From Selaginella moellendorffii (taxonomy: Eukaryota > Streptophyta > Lycopodiopsida > Selaginellales > Selaginellaceae), in assembly GCF_000143415.4 (NCBI RefSeq), contig NW_003314270.1:2501949-2565948 (forward strand): DNA of 64,000 nucleotides, written 5' to 3'. The notes under the pieces were generated by a model, which ran no database searches, was not told where the DNA came from, and saw only the letters and a program-made list of their open reading frames with translations. Each line of letters starts with the position of its first letter. Within the stretch, counting starts at the first letter, position 1. Of this stretch, positions 44,835 to 56,791 are shown piece after piece. A program made the translations under genes and the position numbers.

Positions 44835-47042
44835 TTATGTACAGCCGCCACAGAAAAACTGCTCTGGAACATCATCGCCATCCCTGATGTGCGCACACCT
44901 CGTGTGGCTCCACACGCCGCAGGAATCGCACGCCGCCATGCGCTCGCCATCGTCGTCTCGAGCTCCACACCGGCAATTCACCACCCAGTCGTCCACTCCC
45001 TTCTCAAACCTCCCCGCCGAGAACCTGTTGTCGATCCCGGTCGCCCTGATCGCCACCTCCGCCGTCCTTTGGATCTTCACCAGCTTGAGCGGCCTCTCGT
45101 CCGCCTCGCCCTCCAGGACCGGGATGCTCGTCACGCGCAGCTGGCCCAAGCTCGGGTACACGTCCCTGAACGCCTTGGCCGCCTCTCGCTTGAGATCTCC
45201 CACCGTAGCGCTCGCCGGCAGCACCACCAGCTCGCTGGGAGCTCCTCCCTGATCGCCACCTTGCTCCACCGATTCCATCCGGCACTGGACTCTGAATACC
45301 TCCGCTCCTGGCTCGTCGCATGGATCTGTCTCGGAGTTTCCATTGTAGTCCTTTATGAAGTGCTTCGTGTCCAGGACTGTCCTGCTCGCTTGTGCCAGAG
45401 GATCGTCCTCGGGAAGAAGACCACCCGCAAGAACTTTGCTGTATAAGTACCTTAGATCATCCAGAACTTTGGAAAACTCTGGCGCGTCTGCCTCTTCCTT
45501 TTTGTCTTGGATCTCTGGCGACTCAATCCTGGCCAACCTGAGAGATCATTAATTAGCACGAGAAAAGGTAAGACACTCTTTTACCTGTACTCGAGCTGCC
45601 GAAACTGCTCGTCACGCCGTCTTTGCACGACCAGATCACCCACAATCTTTCCGACGAAGCTGCACAGGCTGTGATCAAGCAAGCCCGTATCGCCAATGTG
45701 CAGTCGAGCTTGCTCTCGCAGCTTGATCCTCGGCATCCACTCGTTCAAGCCGAATTGCCGCAGCGCAGTCAGGAGAACGTCCAGTGTTTTGTCCAGTCTC
45801 TTGGCCGACCAGCGCTGGGAGTTACGGTTTGGAGCCGGAGCCGGAGCCGGAGGAGCATTCACTCCAGCGGGCACAGTAGCTTTGGAGCCCGTCGCCTTGC
45901 TGCTGAGTGCGTGAAGAAGCTCCATGAAATGGCTCACGAGCTCTTGCAAGTTCCCAGTCCGACCGTTCCGATAATAAGTAGCGATGCGGCGCAGCCTTTC
46001 GTCTCCCAAATCCAGGAAAAAGCTGAGCGGAGTGCTCGCAATCTGGTTGACGGCTTTCTTGTACGCAGCATCTGTTATGCCAAAGCTTCCCCTCCCAAAC
46101 TGATAGCCCCACAAACCATACCAGGGCTGACCCTTTGCAACAGCATGAAGCAATCGAAAGCTGGTTCCAAACTTCTTGGAAGCATCAAGAACACTAACTT
46201 TCCTGGGATAAAAACGAAGAAACAAGAGAAGGTTGAGCGAAAGAAAACCAAAGTGAAGCATACCTTGCTCGCATCATGGTGCACAAGCGATCCCACAAGT
46301 TCATGATCTCACGGCCGGAGAGAGACGAGGATCCTCCCTCGAAGCCATTGACTCTCAAGAGATGCCCGTAGCCATTCGAGTGTATGATCCCGTGGAGGAG
46401 ATGGGACGTGTTCTCCAAAACGATAGTTCGCGAAGAACTTAGCCCACACTTTGGACATCTGCAACCTCTTTTCTAGCTTCTCTGTATAGAGTTTTTTTCT
46501 CACAGCCATGGTTACCTTGTGATAGACGAAGCAATGACGCTGCCACAGTGACTGCATAGCTTATGTCCCTTGCCCACTCCCAAAGCTTCCAGCTTTCCAG
46601 GAGCGTGGAGAATGAAATGGTACCGCGCACCGCAAACCGGGTGATGGCTCCAGCCTAAGAAACAAAGAAACACCACGATCGATCGAAATTTCATTCTAGA
46701 ATCCTCTCTTTCTCCCTCTCGCGCTAGCGATCTCGCGACCGCGCGCGATCGAAACGTACCGATAATGCGGCAGTGGGAGCAGCCGAGAGCGCCCGACTCG
46801 AACGGCAATTCCTCGAGCACCAGCAGCGATTGCTCGGCGCCGCGCTGCGACACCAAGGGGACGCACCAGCGCTGGACGCCGGGCATCGGCGCCGCCATCA
46901 TCTGCCCAAACTCATTCAAGAAGGCGCGGACGTTGCTCCGGAATGGCCCTGAGAAATCCGCCGGGTAGCCGCCGCTCCCAAATCTCTCCAGGCTGAAGCG
47001 CTCCACCACGCGAGCACGCTTGGGCGGCCGGTACAGCACCAT
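44835..47042 (-). CDS. PHD-finger protein of the MS1/MMD1 family (copy 2)
   Basis: Paralogue of the gene at 7624-10238, likewise a probable nuclear regulator. Five exons give about 650 residues, close to Arabidopsis MS1. Family blocks: FSLERFGSGGYPADFSGPFR; GCSHCRIIG then WSHHPVCGARYHFILHAPGK; an extra Cys-pair segment (LCSHCGSVIASSITRCPKCG) that copy 1 lacks; HLLHGIIHSNGYGHLLRVNG; SGREIMNLWDRLC; YGLWGYQFGRGSFGIT; RLDKTLDVLLTALRQFG; and ARLHIGDTGLLDH. The C-terminal PHD finger has CRCGARDDDGERMAACDSCG, WSHTRCAH and FFCGGC. The low-complexity inserts of copy 1 are absent. The start is taken as the ATG at 47042 (MVLYRPPKRAR); an upstream in-frame ATG at 47090 would add an Arg-rich stretch. GATCGATCGATCG lies next to the start. 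Confidence 0.9.
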
Positions 47043-47391
47043 GGATCGATCGATCGGCCTCCTCCTTCTCCTCCACCGCCGCGCCGCCAAGCGATTAGCC
47101 GCGATCGCCCTGCCGGCGCTCTTGCATGCGCTCCATCACCAGGCACACAAATCTTTGCACGCCGGCGAATATCCCCCTCCCCTAAGACAGGAAAGCCCAG
47201 GAATATTCGCCCGTTCTAGCTTCCGCCCGCCGCCTGGCCCACCGGCCACCGCCTATCGCCGGTGGACTCTACCTCGGACGCCGTACAGCGCTTTTAACTC
47301 CGCCCAACTCGGCGGGATAACAAATTTCAAAATTTTACTGCTCCAACTGCCTGCCGCCACGTGGCGGCGTTTCGCGCTCTCTCACTGCTTT

Positions 47392-49946
47392 AAGAGGTCG
47401 TGGAATGCCTCTTGTGGTATGTCCACCGAGCCAAAGCGTTTCATTCGCTTCTTCCCTTCCTTTTGCTTGTCTAGTAATTTCCTCTTTCGTGTTACGTCCC
47501 CTCCATAACACTTGGCCAACACATTCTTCCTCAAAGCAGAAATCCTGTACACAAAAAAAAAAAATGAGATTGTAGAGCTAGAGAGTTGAAACGATCGTGA
47601 CTTACGATTCTCGAGCTATAACTTTGCTTCCTACTGCTGCCTGTATCGTTACCTCGAACATTTGCCTGGATTTGAGGCGTCAGTATGATCGATCTAGACT
47701 TTGGAAAATGAGACTTACCTGTCAAGAACTTTCTTTAGCTTGTCCACAATCTCTCGACCAGTTCTCACGGATTTGGCCTGGTGAACTATGGTGGAAAGAG
47801 CGTCCACTGCCTGACCATTGAGCAGCACGTCGACTTTCACAAGGTCCGCTTCCTGGTAGCTGTGCAACACGCAGCAATGTCACGGTGAATTGAAAAGGAA
47901 CATATGGCTTTACCCGTCATCGTCGTAGTCAAAGGAAGCATAGCCAGAAGTGATACTCTTGAGCACACTGTAAAAATCGACGACCACTTCACGCAAGGGA
48001 AGCCGATACTTTAGTAATGCCCGCTGGCTGCAACGTCGTTTATCAAAAGATCTGAAAGTCTAGAGCAAACTCTTTACCTGTCAATGTAGGAAAACTCAAG
48101 CTGTTCACCCCTTCGATCTGAACAAAGAGTGATCAGAGCTCCAACATGCCTGAAACAAGCAGTCTTTCAGTGACGGGACGAATTCATCATAGAACAAGCG
48201 GCACGGGCTTACTCACTAGGTGTAATAATCGTCGCAACCACGACTGGTTCCATAGCGGAAACTATTTTCTGAGCTGGCTGGGAAGGTAAGAGCGCTGGAT
48301 TTTGGACATTTAGTTTGCTGCAACTCTTGGAGTTAAGAACACAGCATCGCATACAGCTCACTCACCTCCCATCTTGAAACTCAAAAATGTAAGGCACGGT
48401 TGGAGCTGTTGCTATGACTTGGGCTCCAAATTCCTGAAAGAAAGAAAAAAATCAGAAAACTCAAACACTCCACAAATTTTAACCTGCTCTAGCCGCTGAT
48501 GAAACACATCCATGTGAAGAAGTCCAAGGAAGCCACACCTGATAGTTTATAAAGTCTGTGTTCGTTAACTTTGAATTGCCATGCATCATACCTGAACCCA
48601 ATGCCCAAGGCAGCACTCGTTTCTTTGGTAGCGCTAACACTAGCATCGTTGCATGTGAGCCGTTCCATGGCTTGAGCCAGAGCTTCGAAATCTGATCCAT
48701 CAGCCGGATAAATGCCAGCAAAAACCATATGCTTCGCAGGCTTGAAACCTGAGTATCAACAACAAGGATGTAAGTTAATTGTAGAAGCATAAAAGAGAAA
48801 TGCTTACCAGGAAGAGCTTCAACAGACACATTCGCATGATGCATAGTATCTCCAACCCGTGCTTCTTGCGTAGCTTTCAACCCCGCAATCAAGTATCCAA
48901 CTTGGCCGGTTTGAAGCATTCCAGTCGACGTTAGCTCCGGATGTAGAATTCCAGTGTCGAGAACGTCATAAGTCTGACCGGTCGCTACCGAGGCTATCCT
49001 GTCACCTTTCTTGATGGATCCGTCCACCACGGCACCATTGCAAATGACACCCCGGTACTCATCGAAGTAAGAATCCAGGATGAGCATTCGCAGTGGCAAA
49101 TGGCATCTACCAGTCGGAGGAGGAATTCGTTTGATGACCGCCGGTAAAACCTCCGAGAGTCCTTGCCCAGTCTTTGCAGAGGTAAGCAGTGCATCCTCGG
49201 GTTCCAGATCAAACATGGTCTTGAGCTGCGCTTTCACTCTCTCTGGATCAGCAGTCGCCTGGTCGATCTTGTTGATCACAGGAATGATCGTCAAGTTGGC
49301 CTCGAAAGCCAAGTAGAAGTTGGCCACTGTCTGTGCTTGAATGCCCTGCGTCGCGTCCACCACCAGGAGCACACCTTGGCAAGCAGCGAGCGATCGAGAA
49401 ACCTCGTAGCTAAAGTCGACGTGACCCGGTGTGTCGATAAGATTCAAAAGGTACTGCTCGGAAGAACCATCATCTTCGTTCTTGAGGTCGTAGAACATGG
49501 TGGCAGTCTGTGCTTTCACAGTAATACCTCGTTCCCGTTCCACCTAGAAACGAAACGAAAACAATTTATCAGAATCCACACAGAGCGATACAGAGAGAGA
49601 AAAAATGCAGTATTAACAAAGATGAGAATTCTAGCACACTCAAAAGAATTTCCTGGCTTGATACAAAGATTTCTCATACCTGGAGCTTGTCGAGATACTG
49701 CGGCTGGCCTTTACCCTTCTGTATCGTTCCGGTGAGCTCCAGCAATCGATCCGCGAGGGTCGACTTGCCATGGTCAATGTGTGCGATGATGGAGAAATTC
49801 CTGATCAGCGACACCGGGAACTTGCTGAGATCGATGTTCTTAGCGGCGGCACTGGCTGCATTGGAGCTCCATCGCGCGCTCCATGCGAATGCTGCTGGCC
49901 TGATCCTAGGCGCAAAGCGGCGATGCAACCCCCGCCATGCTGCCAT
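47392..49946 (-). CDS. GUF1: Translation factor GUF1/LepA (EF4), mitochondrial type
   Basis: An organellar GTPase that acts on stalled or mispositioned ribosomes. About nine to ten exons give around 660 residues. The Arg/Ala-rich N-terminus ([20 protein letters not shown]) is typical of a mitochondrial transit peptide. GTPase motifs: G1 [20 protein letters not shown]; switch [12 protein letters not shown]3 [21 protein letters not shown]4 [16 protein letters not shown]5 [15 protein letters not shown]. LepA-specific blocks follow: [74 protein letters not shown]-like [18 protein letters not shown], and the C-terminal [20 protein letters not shown] with [21 protein letters not shown] telo-box-like TAAACCCTAA lies at 49958-49967, 12 bases before the start. 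Plastid-type features are not obvious; mitochondrial targeting is inferred. Confidence 0.95.
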
Positions 49947-51498
49947 TCACAAAATGATAAACCCTAACTATACCCTCTGTCATGTGTTCGAGTCCTTTTG
50001 GAAGACTTTTGTTCAATGTCACTTATTGGTTACAAATTAGGGACTTCGTTTTAAAATTTATAATAGTTGCAGAATGGGGATTATTTTTTTAACCATGTCT
50101 TAGTGAGAAATTGTACTGATATTTGCTCTCAAACAATCGAAGGTGGCAAATTGCATAAGGTGGATAAATGTGTTATACTCATTGGACTCTTATTTTGACC
50201 ACTGCCATATGGCATACTTTTAACTCCACTTTAAGGTTTAGGGATTTATGTCTCACAACTAGAATTTGGGTTTAGATTTAAGCCAAATGCAAAATAAGGA
50301 TAAATACACTTAATAGAGTAAAAAACCAACTCAAAATACAATCTATAATTTATAAGGAAAGGATTAATGCACCTTTTTTTTTTTTTTTAATCAGTTAAAG
50401 ATTTAAGGTTAAGCATCCATGGGTTTAAACATAAGATAAACAATAAGGCTAGTGCTTAATATACCCATTATCTCTACTATACTTTATATAATTTTGGTTA
50501 TGCACTTCCCACAGGATCTAGATATTTATAGCTCTCTCTAATACCCATCTCGAAGACTTTTCATTTTGGAGCCTTTAAGTCTACTTTAGTGGGATCCTAG
50601 TGTATACTAATATCCCATCCCCACTTTCCTCTATGCTAGATATAGCAAAGGAGATGTAGAAGCAAATCATGAAAGCCATACTAGAGTTGAGAATCTCATA
50701 AGACTTCAAATCTAAGAAGGAAATCCCTCACTAGTTTCTTGCCATTTCAAGCTTATTGGTGGAACAATATTATAATTAACACCTCCCTTCTTCTGGAAGC
50801 TGCTCACATTTAGAAAAAAGGGTACCTATCCTATTAGGTCTTTTGTATGAACTTTCATAAAGGTATTTCATGTTTTCTTTTTAGATCATAGTATTTTGAT
50901 TTCAGATTCTTTTTTTTCCAGTTGGCAACCATTTCAATGAGCTCATCTGGTGTTTACTATTATTACAACTTAAATCACTCCTCTCTTTTTTCTCAGTATA
51001 CTCAAATAAGAGGACTTTTGCCCTTTTCCAATTCCAATCTGGTTTTAGGATTATCTTAATTCATACTTTCTAACAGTGGGTTTAAGAGCAAGGTGGAGAG
51101 CAGACTGAGCAAGAGCATTTGTCCTAAAGAATTCAAAGCATTGCACTGTGGAACTCTTGTTTCAGCTACATAAGGGAAACTTTATTTTAAAGTTAGTTCA
51201 CTTTGCTTCACCCTTCACAGTTGGTAGGTTTCAAAAGGTAAGAGAGGTACTAAAGTATGAATACTGAGGTTTTGAAGGATAACAATGTAGGGTCTAAAAT
51301 AGCACGATCTAGAACACAAAAATGTTGAATTTGGTAATGTGGAGCAAATTGATGCCATCTGGCAGTGCAATACTAACAGTAACCGATGGTTTTTTCACCC
51401 ATTGACATGATTTTCAGGCACAGGATCTGGACCTACAGGCACCCAAGGATACCACAACAGAATGGAGTTTCCACTTATGATTTGTCCTTCTGCAATGT
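49947..51498. other. AT-rich gene-free region
   Basis: About 1.5 kb of AT-rich DNA with no coherent frame and no RNA gene recognised. The first 30 bases hold the telo-box-like motif of GUF1. Poly-T and poly-A tracts occur (for example near 50375-50390). It resembles the gene-free stretches at 1-3 kb and 20-22 kb in composition, but I did not find a clear copy of the dispersed repeat. Confidence 0.5.
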
Positions 51499-52530
51499 TC
51501 ACGCGAGCCAGGGAATACCATAGGAAACACACGATTCATAAGACGCTGCTCCTGGTAACTTCACGATAGGACCCAGACCAATTCTCCACAGATCTAGCAA
51601 GATCGTCACGATCATCGCCGCAGCCAAGGAATCAATGGCAGTTTGCGACAGCGTCCATCGAGAGCGAGGATTTTCATCTAGCCTGCACATCAAAACTAAA
51701 GTTTCTATCGCGCTCGGGGGAAGCGAAGCGAACGAACCTGATAAACATGGGGAAGCTCACAAAAAAGTATATGGCGTAGAATAGCGATCCAATTCTGTAG
51801 AATGCGTCTCTGTCCACCATGTCGTAGTAAGGAAACTAGAAAAGAAGGAAAGAAACTTGTTTATCAGCTTCGTGAAGTTCATAAAAGGAAAAGTACTTAC
51901 GTTGGAGATTGTCACAGCTTCCATGATCGCCGTAAGGTAGGACAAACCGAAGATCCACAGCGCTTGACATCCCCAGCTAAAAACTCGGTTTGATCCTTTG
52001 AGAGCGTGGCGGAGTCGCCTCAGCGTGAAGTCGGACACCATATGATAAAAGAGGAAGTAAGCATGCGTAAGGAAGAATGTCACAAGCGGCACCTGGAACG
52101 ATCAGTCCATCGTTTCAGCAAGCGATGTTACGAGAAACAAGGAAATTGAAAACTTTGTACCGTGCTCGTACATGATTTAACCTCCAGGACGGGAACGTGT
52201 AAGTTGCACCAAGAACAGTGTAGAAGTAATGCGTCCAGAAGTAGTTTCCAACGTATCCGAAAATCGCAACCCACAAGTTCGCCTGGAAAACGAGAACAAT
52301 CGGACATAGCTAGCTATAAAACCAGGAAGAAGCATCCACACCTTTATCCAGTAGCGATCATACCAACGCAGCTTCTTGTCTTCCTGATCAAAGAAAGACA
52401 TCACGAAACAAGTCGGAAAGACTGAAAGAAAAACTCCAATACCTTTCCAACGAGAAACACTGGAACGACAAAACACGGCAGTGCCACCACCAATCCCAGC
52501 AGAAAATACTCGAGCTCCTTAAAATGCTGC

Positions 52531-52562
<32 letters not shown>

Positions 52563-52865
52563 GAGAGCGCATTACTTCCTACATTGCCAAGATCAAAGTT
52601 TTACCTCGTAGATCCTGAGCGGCACTATGATTCCGAGACACAGCACGATCCAAACGGGACTATACGCCAGAAAGAAGAGCTCGCCCCATCGCTTGCTGGG
52701 ACAAGGCGCCAGCCACAGGCTCCCGCTGGATTTCCTATCCAATCCTGCAAATGCAGCACAAGAATCTCATTCCAGCGCAACTCCAAATCTTCCCCTACCT
52801 CGCACAGGAGCAGCGGCGCCATCGGGAGCGCCATCGCTCTTCCTCCGCTGCTTGAGCGCTCCCAT
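51499..52865 (-). CDS. CPI1: Cycloeucalenol cycloisomerase
   Basis: A membrane enzyme of plant sterol synthesis that opens the 9,19-cyclopropane ring of cycloeucalenol to give obtusifoliol. It acts in the ER. About seven exons encode roughly 290 residues, usual for CPI1. Visible blocks: WLAPCPSKRWGELFFLAYSP; RWYDRYWIKANLWVAIFGYV then NYFWTHYFYTVLGATYTFPS; FFLTHAYFLFYHMVSDFTLR; ISNFPYYDMVDRDAFYRIGS; LFYAIYFFVSFPMFIRLDE; and LDLWRIGLGPIVKLPGAAS. At least five hydrophobic segments span it. The start at 52865 (MGALKQRRKSDGAPDG) is conserved in type. A GA microsatellite of about 35 bases lies in one intron (52530-52567). It lies 80 bases downstream of the CRP1-like gene on the same strand. Confidence 0.95.
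52530..52567. repeat. GA microsatellite within a CPI1 intron
   Basis: A nearly perfect alternating GA run with one C interruption. It lies in an intron of the cycloisomerase gene and, because of the minus-strand gene, reads as TC in the transcript. This could help define a polypyrimidine tract. Confidence 0.85.
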
Positions 52866-52944
52866 CCCGCCCTAAAAATTTAGAATATCAGGGGTTTAAG
52901 CCTGACGAGGTTCGATTCCAGCGAGTAGCTTCTTCTTCTTCTTC

Positions 52945-55128
52945 TCATTTGGCCAAGTACTCCTCCGCGAAGCTCTTATCTTTCGGTGACAACTCGCGTT
53001 CTTTGAATCGAAAAGCACTGCGAAGCATGTCTTTAGCTTTCCCATCCGGCCTACACCCAGCCTTGATCATCTCGTCAAACACACCCGAGACCTCGTCCAG
53101 CTTCTCGGCTCGGATCAAAGCCTTCATGAGCGTCGTGTAAGTGATCTTGTCCGCCGTCAATCCAGCCTCCTTGATGTACTCAAACACCGCGAACGCCTCC
53201 TGGCTTCTCCCGGCCATGCTGAAGGCGTTGATGAGCAAGTTGAGCATCGCCAGGTTGATCTCGATGTTCTCTTTCTCCATCGTCTGGAGGACATGAAGCG
53301 TCTGCTCACACATCCCCAGCTGCGCGTAGGCGTTCGCCAGAGCCGAGTAAGCCGTCGGCGATGGCCCCATTCCATCCTCCTTCATCGCCTGGAGACACTC
53401 CACTGCGTCCTGGAAGAGCCGCGCTTGAGCGTAGACGTCCACCAAGGTTGTGTAAGTCACCACGTTTGGAAACATCCCCTTGGAGCGCATCTCCTCCACC
53501 ATCTCGTTCACGTCGTTCCACCGCTTGTGCTCTCCCAGGCCGTGGATCACGATGTTGAAAGTTTGAGCCGTGGGAGCGCAGCCATCGTTCACCATCTTGT
53601 AGTAGAGTTTTCTCGCTTCTAGAGGCTGCCCCGCCTTGCAGCAGGCGTCTATGAGCGAGTTCCAGGACACCACGTCCGGCTCTATGCCACCATCTTGCAT
53701 TTTGAAGAACGCGATGCGGGCTTGCTCCAGCTGCCTGGTCCGGCCGAAGGTGTTGATGATCACATTGTAGACGTGCGCGTCGGGTGTGACTCCTGCTTGC
53801 TGCATCTCTCGCAGGAGCTTCACACCTTTCTGCCACTGCCCTGTGTCCCTGTAGATCGTTATCATCCTCGCGTACATGTAGGTGTTGGGCCGCATATCAC
53901 AGTCCCGCATCTCCTGATAGAGAGCTTCCAGCCGATCCATAAGGCCCGCGCGAGCGTAAGCATCGATGAGCAGGCAGTATGTTATCTTGTTTATCGACAT
54001 CCCTGTGTCTCGGAGTAGCGTCTTGACGGTGTCTATTTGTTGTAGCTGGCCTTTCCTCGAGTAGCCACCGAGAAGCGTGTTGTAAGCCTTGAGGTTCGGC
54101 CTCACGCCATACCACTTCATTTCTTCCAGCAGAGCTTCCGCCTCGGCAGTCCTCCCGTGCTTTCCGAGAGCAAGCATCAGCGATATGTAGCTATCCCTGT
54201 CCGCCACCAGGCCGGAAGCTTGCAACTTCTCCAGGAAAAACATGCCTTCGTTGGGCTTGTGAGCTTGTCCACAGGCAAAGATGAGATCGTTGTAGACTTT
54301 TCCGTCAACCTGGACGCCCTCGGCTTGCATTTCCTGGAAGAGCCTAAACCCCGTGTAGATATCCACAACACCATGCCGGCAAGCTTGAATAACGTGCGTG
54401 TAGCTCACCACGTCCGGAGGAAAGCCGAGAGTCTTCATCTTGCTCAAAGTCTCTAGAGCTTTTCCATAATCCCTGTTCTGTGCGTAAGCTCCGACGAGAG
54501 CATTGTATCCACGTCGCTGAAGATTGGATCCAAGCTTCTCGGCCACCTCTAGAGCTTTGTGTAGTTTCCTCTCCCTTCCATATCCATGGATGACCACCGA
54601 GTCCAAGACGTCGTAAGTCCGGCAGAAGGAATTCTCTCGCAGCCATTCCAAGAGCTCGGAAGCAAAGCTACTGCGTCCACTTACACACAGTTCTTGCAAG
54701 AGCCAGTGCCACGCTCTCTCTGGAACCTTCCTAAACTGTTCTACAGTGTCCTCCCCAAACTTCTCCCCTATAGCGTTCTCCCTTTCCAAGCTGCCGAGCA
54801 ATGCCTTCCAAGGCAATCCACCGTTCCAGTGATTCCGGAGCCTCTTCTCAATCTCCTCTAGCGAGATCTCCCGAAGCTTACCTCCATTCCGCGTGAAAAG
54901 CTTCTCATCTACGCCCTCTTGATCCTCCTCCTCCTCCCAAACCCTGAGCTCATCAATCGGGTCTCCATCCTCTTGAGTCCATTGCAGATCATCCGAAAGA
55001 GAGCAAAATCCTACCAATCCTTGCGCCTGCCGTGGCCGCCATGGCGCCATGGCCGCGGAGAGCTTCATCGATGCCATCGCCGTGGAAGAGTGGAAGAATG
55101 CAGCGGTGTGGAAGCCTGTGGACGCCAT
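52945..55128 (-). CDS. P-class PPR protein resembling CRP1
   Basis: An organellar RNA-binding protein made of pentatricopeptide repeats. It most resembles CRP1 (At5g42310), a chloroplast protein that activates petA and psaC translation and petB-petD processing. One uninterrupted 727-residue frame has about twelve or more PPR motifs from residue about 175 to 690 (e.g. YNALVGAYAQNRDYGKALET, YNTLLGGYSRKG, YCLLIDAYARAGLMDRLEAL, YNVIINTFGRTRQLEQARIA, WNSLIDACCKAGQPLEARKL, YTTLVDVYAQARLFQDAVEC). The C-terminal block YTTLMKALIRAEKLDEVSGV, GCRPDGKAKDMLRSAFRFKE closely follows CRP1. The N-terminal 100 residues are variable, with an acidic stretch (WEEEEDQEG), and could include a plastid transit peptide, although there is no strong basic Ser-rich signal. 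There is no DYW or SMR domain. RNA targets are inferred only. Confidence 0.85.
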   Translation of the reverse strand: MASTGFHTAAFFHSSTAMASMKLSAAMAPWRPRQAQGLVGFCSLSDDLQWTQEDGDPIDELRVWEEEEDQEGVDEKLFTRNGGKLREISLEEIEKRLRNHWNGGLPWKALLGSLERENAIGEKFGEDTVEQFRKVPERAWHWLLQELCVSGRSSFASELLEWLRENSFCRTYDVLDSVVIHGYGRERKLHKALEVAEKLGSNLQRRGYNALVGAYAQNRDYGKALETLSKMKTLGFPPDVVSYTHVIQACRHGVVDIYTGFRLFQEMQAEGVQVDGKVYNDLIFACGQAHKPNEGMFFLEKLQASGLVADRDSYISLMLALGKHGRTAEAEALLEEMKWYGVRPNLKAYNTLLGGYSRKGQLQQIDTVKTLLRDTGMSINKITYCLLIDAYARAGLMDRLEALYQEMRDCDMRPNTYMYARMITIYRDTGQWQKGVKLLREMQQAGVTPDAHVYNVIINTFGRTRQLEQARIAFFKMQDGGIEPDVVSWNSLIDACCKAGQPLEARKLYYKMVNDGCAPTAQTFNIVIHGLGEHKRWNDVNEMVEEMRSKGMFPNVVTYTTLVDVYAQARLFQDAVECLQAMKEDGMGPSPTAYSALANAYAQLGMCEQTLHVLQTMEKENIEINLAMLNLLINAFSMAGRSQEAFAVFEYIKEAGLTADKITYTTLMKALIRAEKLDEVSGVFDEMIKAGCRPDGKAKDMLRSAFRFKERELSPKDKSFAEEYLAK

Positions 55129-55291
55129 AGCTCCACTCCCGCCCTAAAAATCAAAATATCGAGGTTTAACTTATACCCTAGACGAGGGCTCGATTCCAGC
55201 GAGTGAAATTTGCCAGTGTACGTTTCTACCAATGCAATGTGCGTGATTCCATGCATATAAGCTCTCTTCTTCTTTCTCTCGCCTTTGCACG

Positions 55292-56691
55292 ATGGCTATG
55301 GCTTCCAGCAATGGAAAGCTTGTGTGCGTCACTGGAGGAACGGGTTACATTGCCTCCTGGATCGTCCGCGAGCTCCTCCAAAGGGGCTACACAGTCCACA
55401 CCACTGCGCGCAATCCAGGTGAGGAACACCACCATGATTCTTTCTCGTGATCTCCTTCCAAACGCGATGGATCGATCGATGCTTGCTTGTTTGCGATGCG
55501 AAGACGATCCCGCCAAGGTCGGCTTCCTGTGGGACTTGCCGGGAGCGAAGGAGCGCCTCCGGATCTTCAAGGCCGATTTGCTCGAGCCGGGCAGCTTCGA
55601 CGCCGCGCTGAGTGGCGTGCACGGCGTCATTCACGTCGCTGGCGTCGTGCTGATCGATCCCAAAGACGATCCACAGGTTTGGTCTCTCTCGCAAAATCTT
55701 TGGACACTCCACCAAACTCTTGTTCTTCTTTGTTTCTAGCTCAAACTCGTCGAGACCTCCACCAATGGCGTGCTCAACGTCCTCGGCTCGTGTACAAAGT
55801 TCTCCTCCATCGCCAAGGTCGTCCTCACTTCATCCTGCTCGGCGATTCGCTACGACCACCACCACCAAACTGGAAAGAACGATCCACCGCTTGACGAGAG
55901 CTCCTGGACGAATCCGGGCTACTGCAGCCAACACAAGGTCCCAAAAGATCTGTTTTGTCAGATCCATCCAGTTGATAGAGATGATCATCTTCATCTCTTG
56001 TTTGTTTCTAACCAGTTTCTTTTGTCTCGAATCGTTTCTTCTTCCCTGTTTGTTCTAGTTCTAGCTAACGAAATCTCTTGTTTCTCTCCAGCTATGGTAT
56101 CCACTGGCCAAGACACTAGCCGAGAGGACTGCCTGGGATTTTAGCAAGCTCCATGGGATCAATCTCGTCGTGGTGAATCCATCCTTCATCGTTGGACCGC
56201 TTCTACAGCCGGTTCCAACCAGCACCATCCTCATCGTCCTCGGCATGCTCAAAGGTCGAGAGAAAAAAAAAACCAATTTTTTGCTCAAGATCATCCTCTT
56301 CGTCCCAGGCCATATCAAGCTCTATCCAAACATGATCGTCGGCTTCGTTCACATCCAGGACGTGGTAGCAGCACACCTCCTCGCCTACGAATCCCCCGGC
56401 GCGGCTGGCCGATACATTTGCTCCGAGAGAGTGGCTCACTGGAGAGAAGTTCTCGAGATGCTACGAGCGAAGTATCCCCAGTATCCTCTTCCAAGCGAGT
56501 AAGAATCCTTTCTCACGATCACTCACCACAAGATCCAACAATGCAGGCCATCCCAGGACCAAGGCCAAGACATTCCTCACGAGATGAGCGCTGAAAAGCT
56601 CAAGCAACTCGGCCTCGAGACTTATCAGCCGCTGGAGAAGATGTTTGACGACTGCATCGAAAGCCTCAAACTCAAAGGTTTTCTGGAATGA
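55292..56691 (+). CDS. NAD(P)-dependent reductase of the CCR/DFR-like extended SDR family
   Basis: An extended short-chain dehydrogenase/reductase of about 335 residues in six exons. Cytosolic relatives include cinnamoyl-CoA reductase, dihydroflavonol reductase and tetraketide pyrone reductase. The N-terminal Rossmann motif is [20 protein letters not shown] (TGGTGYI), followed by [12 protein letters not shown]. Then come [35 protein letters not shown] and [13 protein letters not shown]. The catalytic Y-x-x-x-K occurs in [20 protein letters not shown]. Because the CCR signature NWYCYGK is not present (here WYPLAKT), true cinnamoyl-CoA reductase is unlikely. [17 protein letters not shown] and [20 protein letters not shown] complete the family match. 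An intron of about 70 bases separates MLKG from HIKLYPN. The start at 55292 ([10 protein letters not shown]) fits. Substrate unknown. Confidence 0.88.
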
Positions 56692-56791
56692 AAAGAACAA
56701 GCGCTTCTTCTATAGATGGAATAAGTAAACAAACACACGAAAACAATGGAAAGTGGAGAGCACTTCCCTTCGAAACTTGGAAACTTTCCTC

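Noticed and set aside
55292-56691. Calling the reductase a true cinnamoyl-CoA reductase
   Set aside because: The NWYCYGK signature is absent (WYPLAKT instead), so only the broader CCR/DFR-like family is supported.
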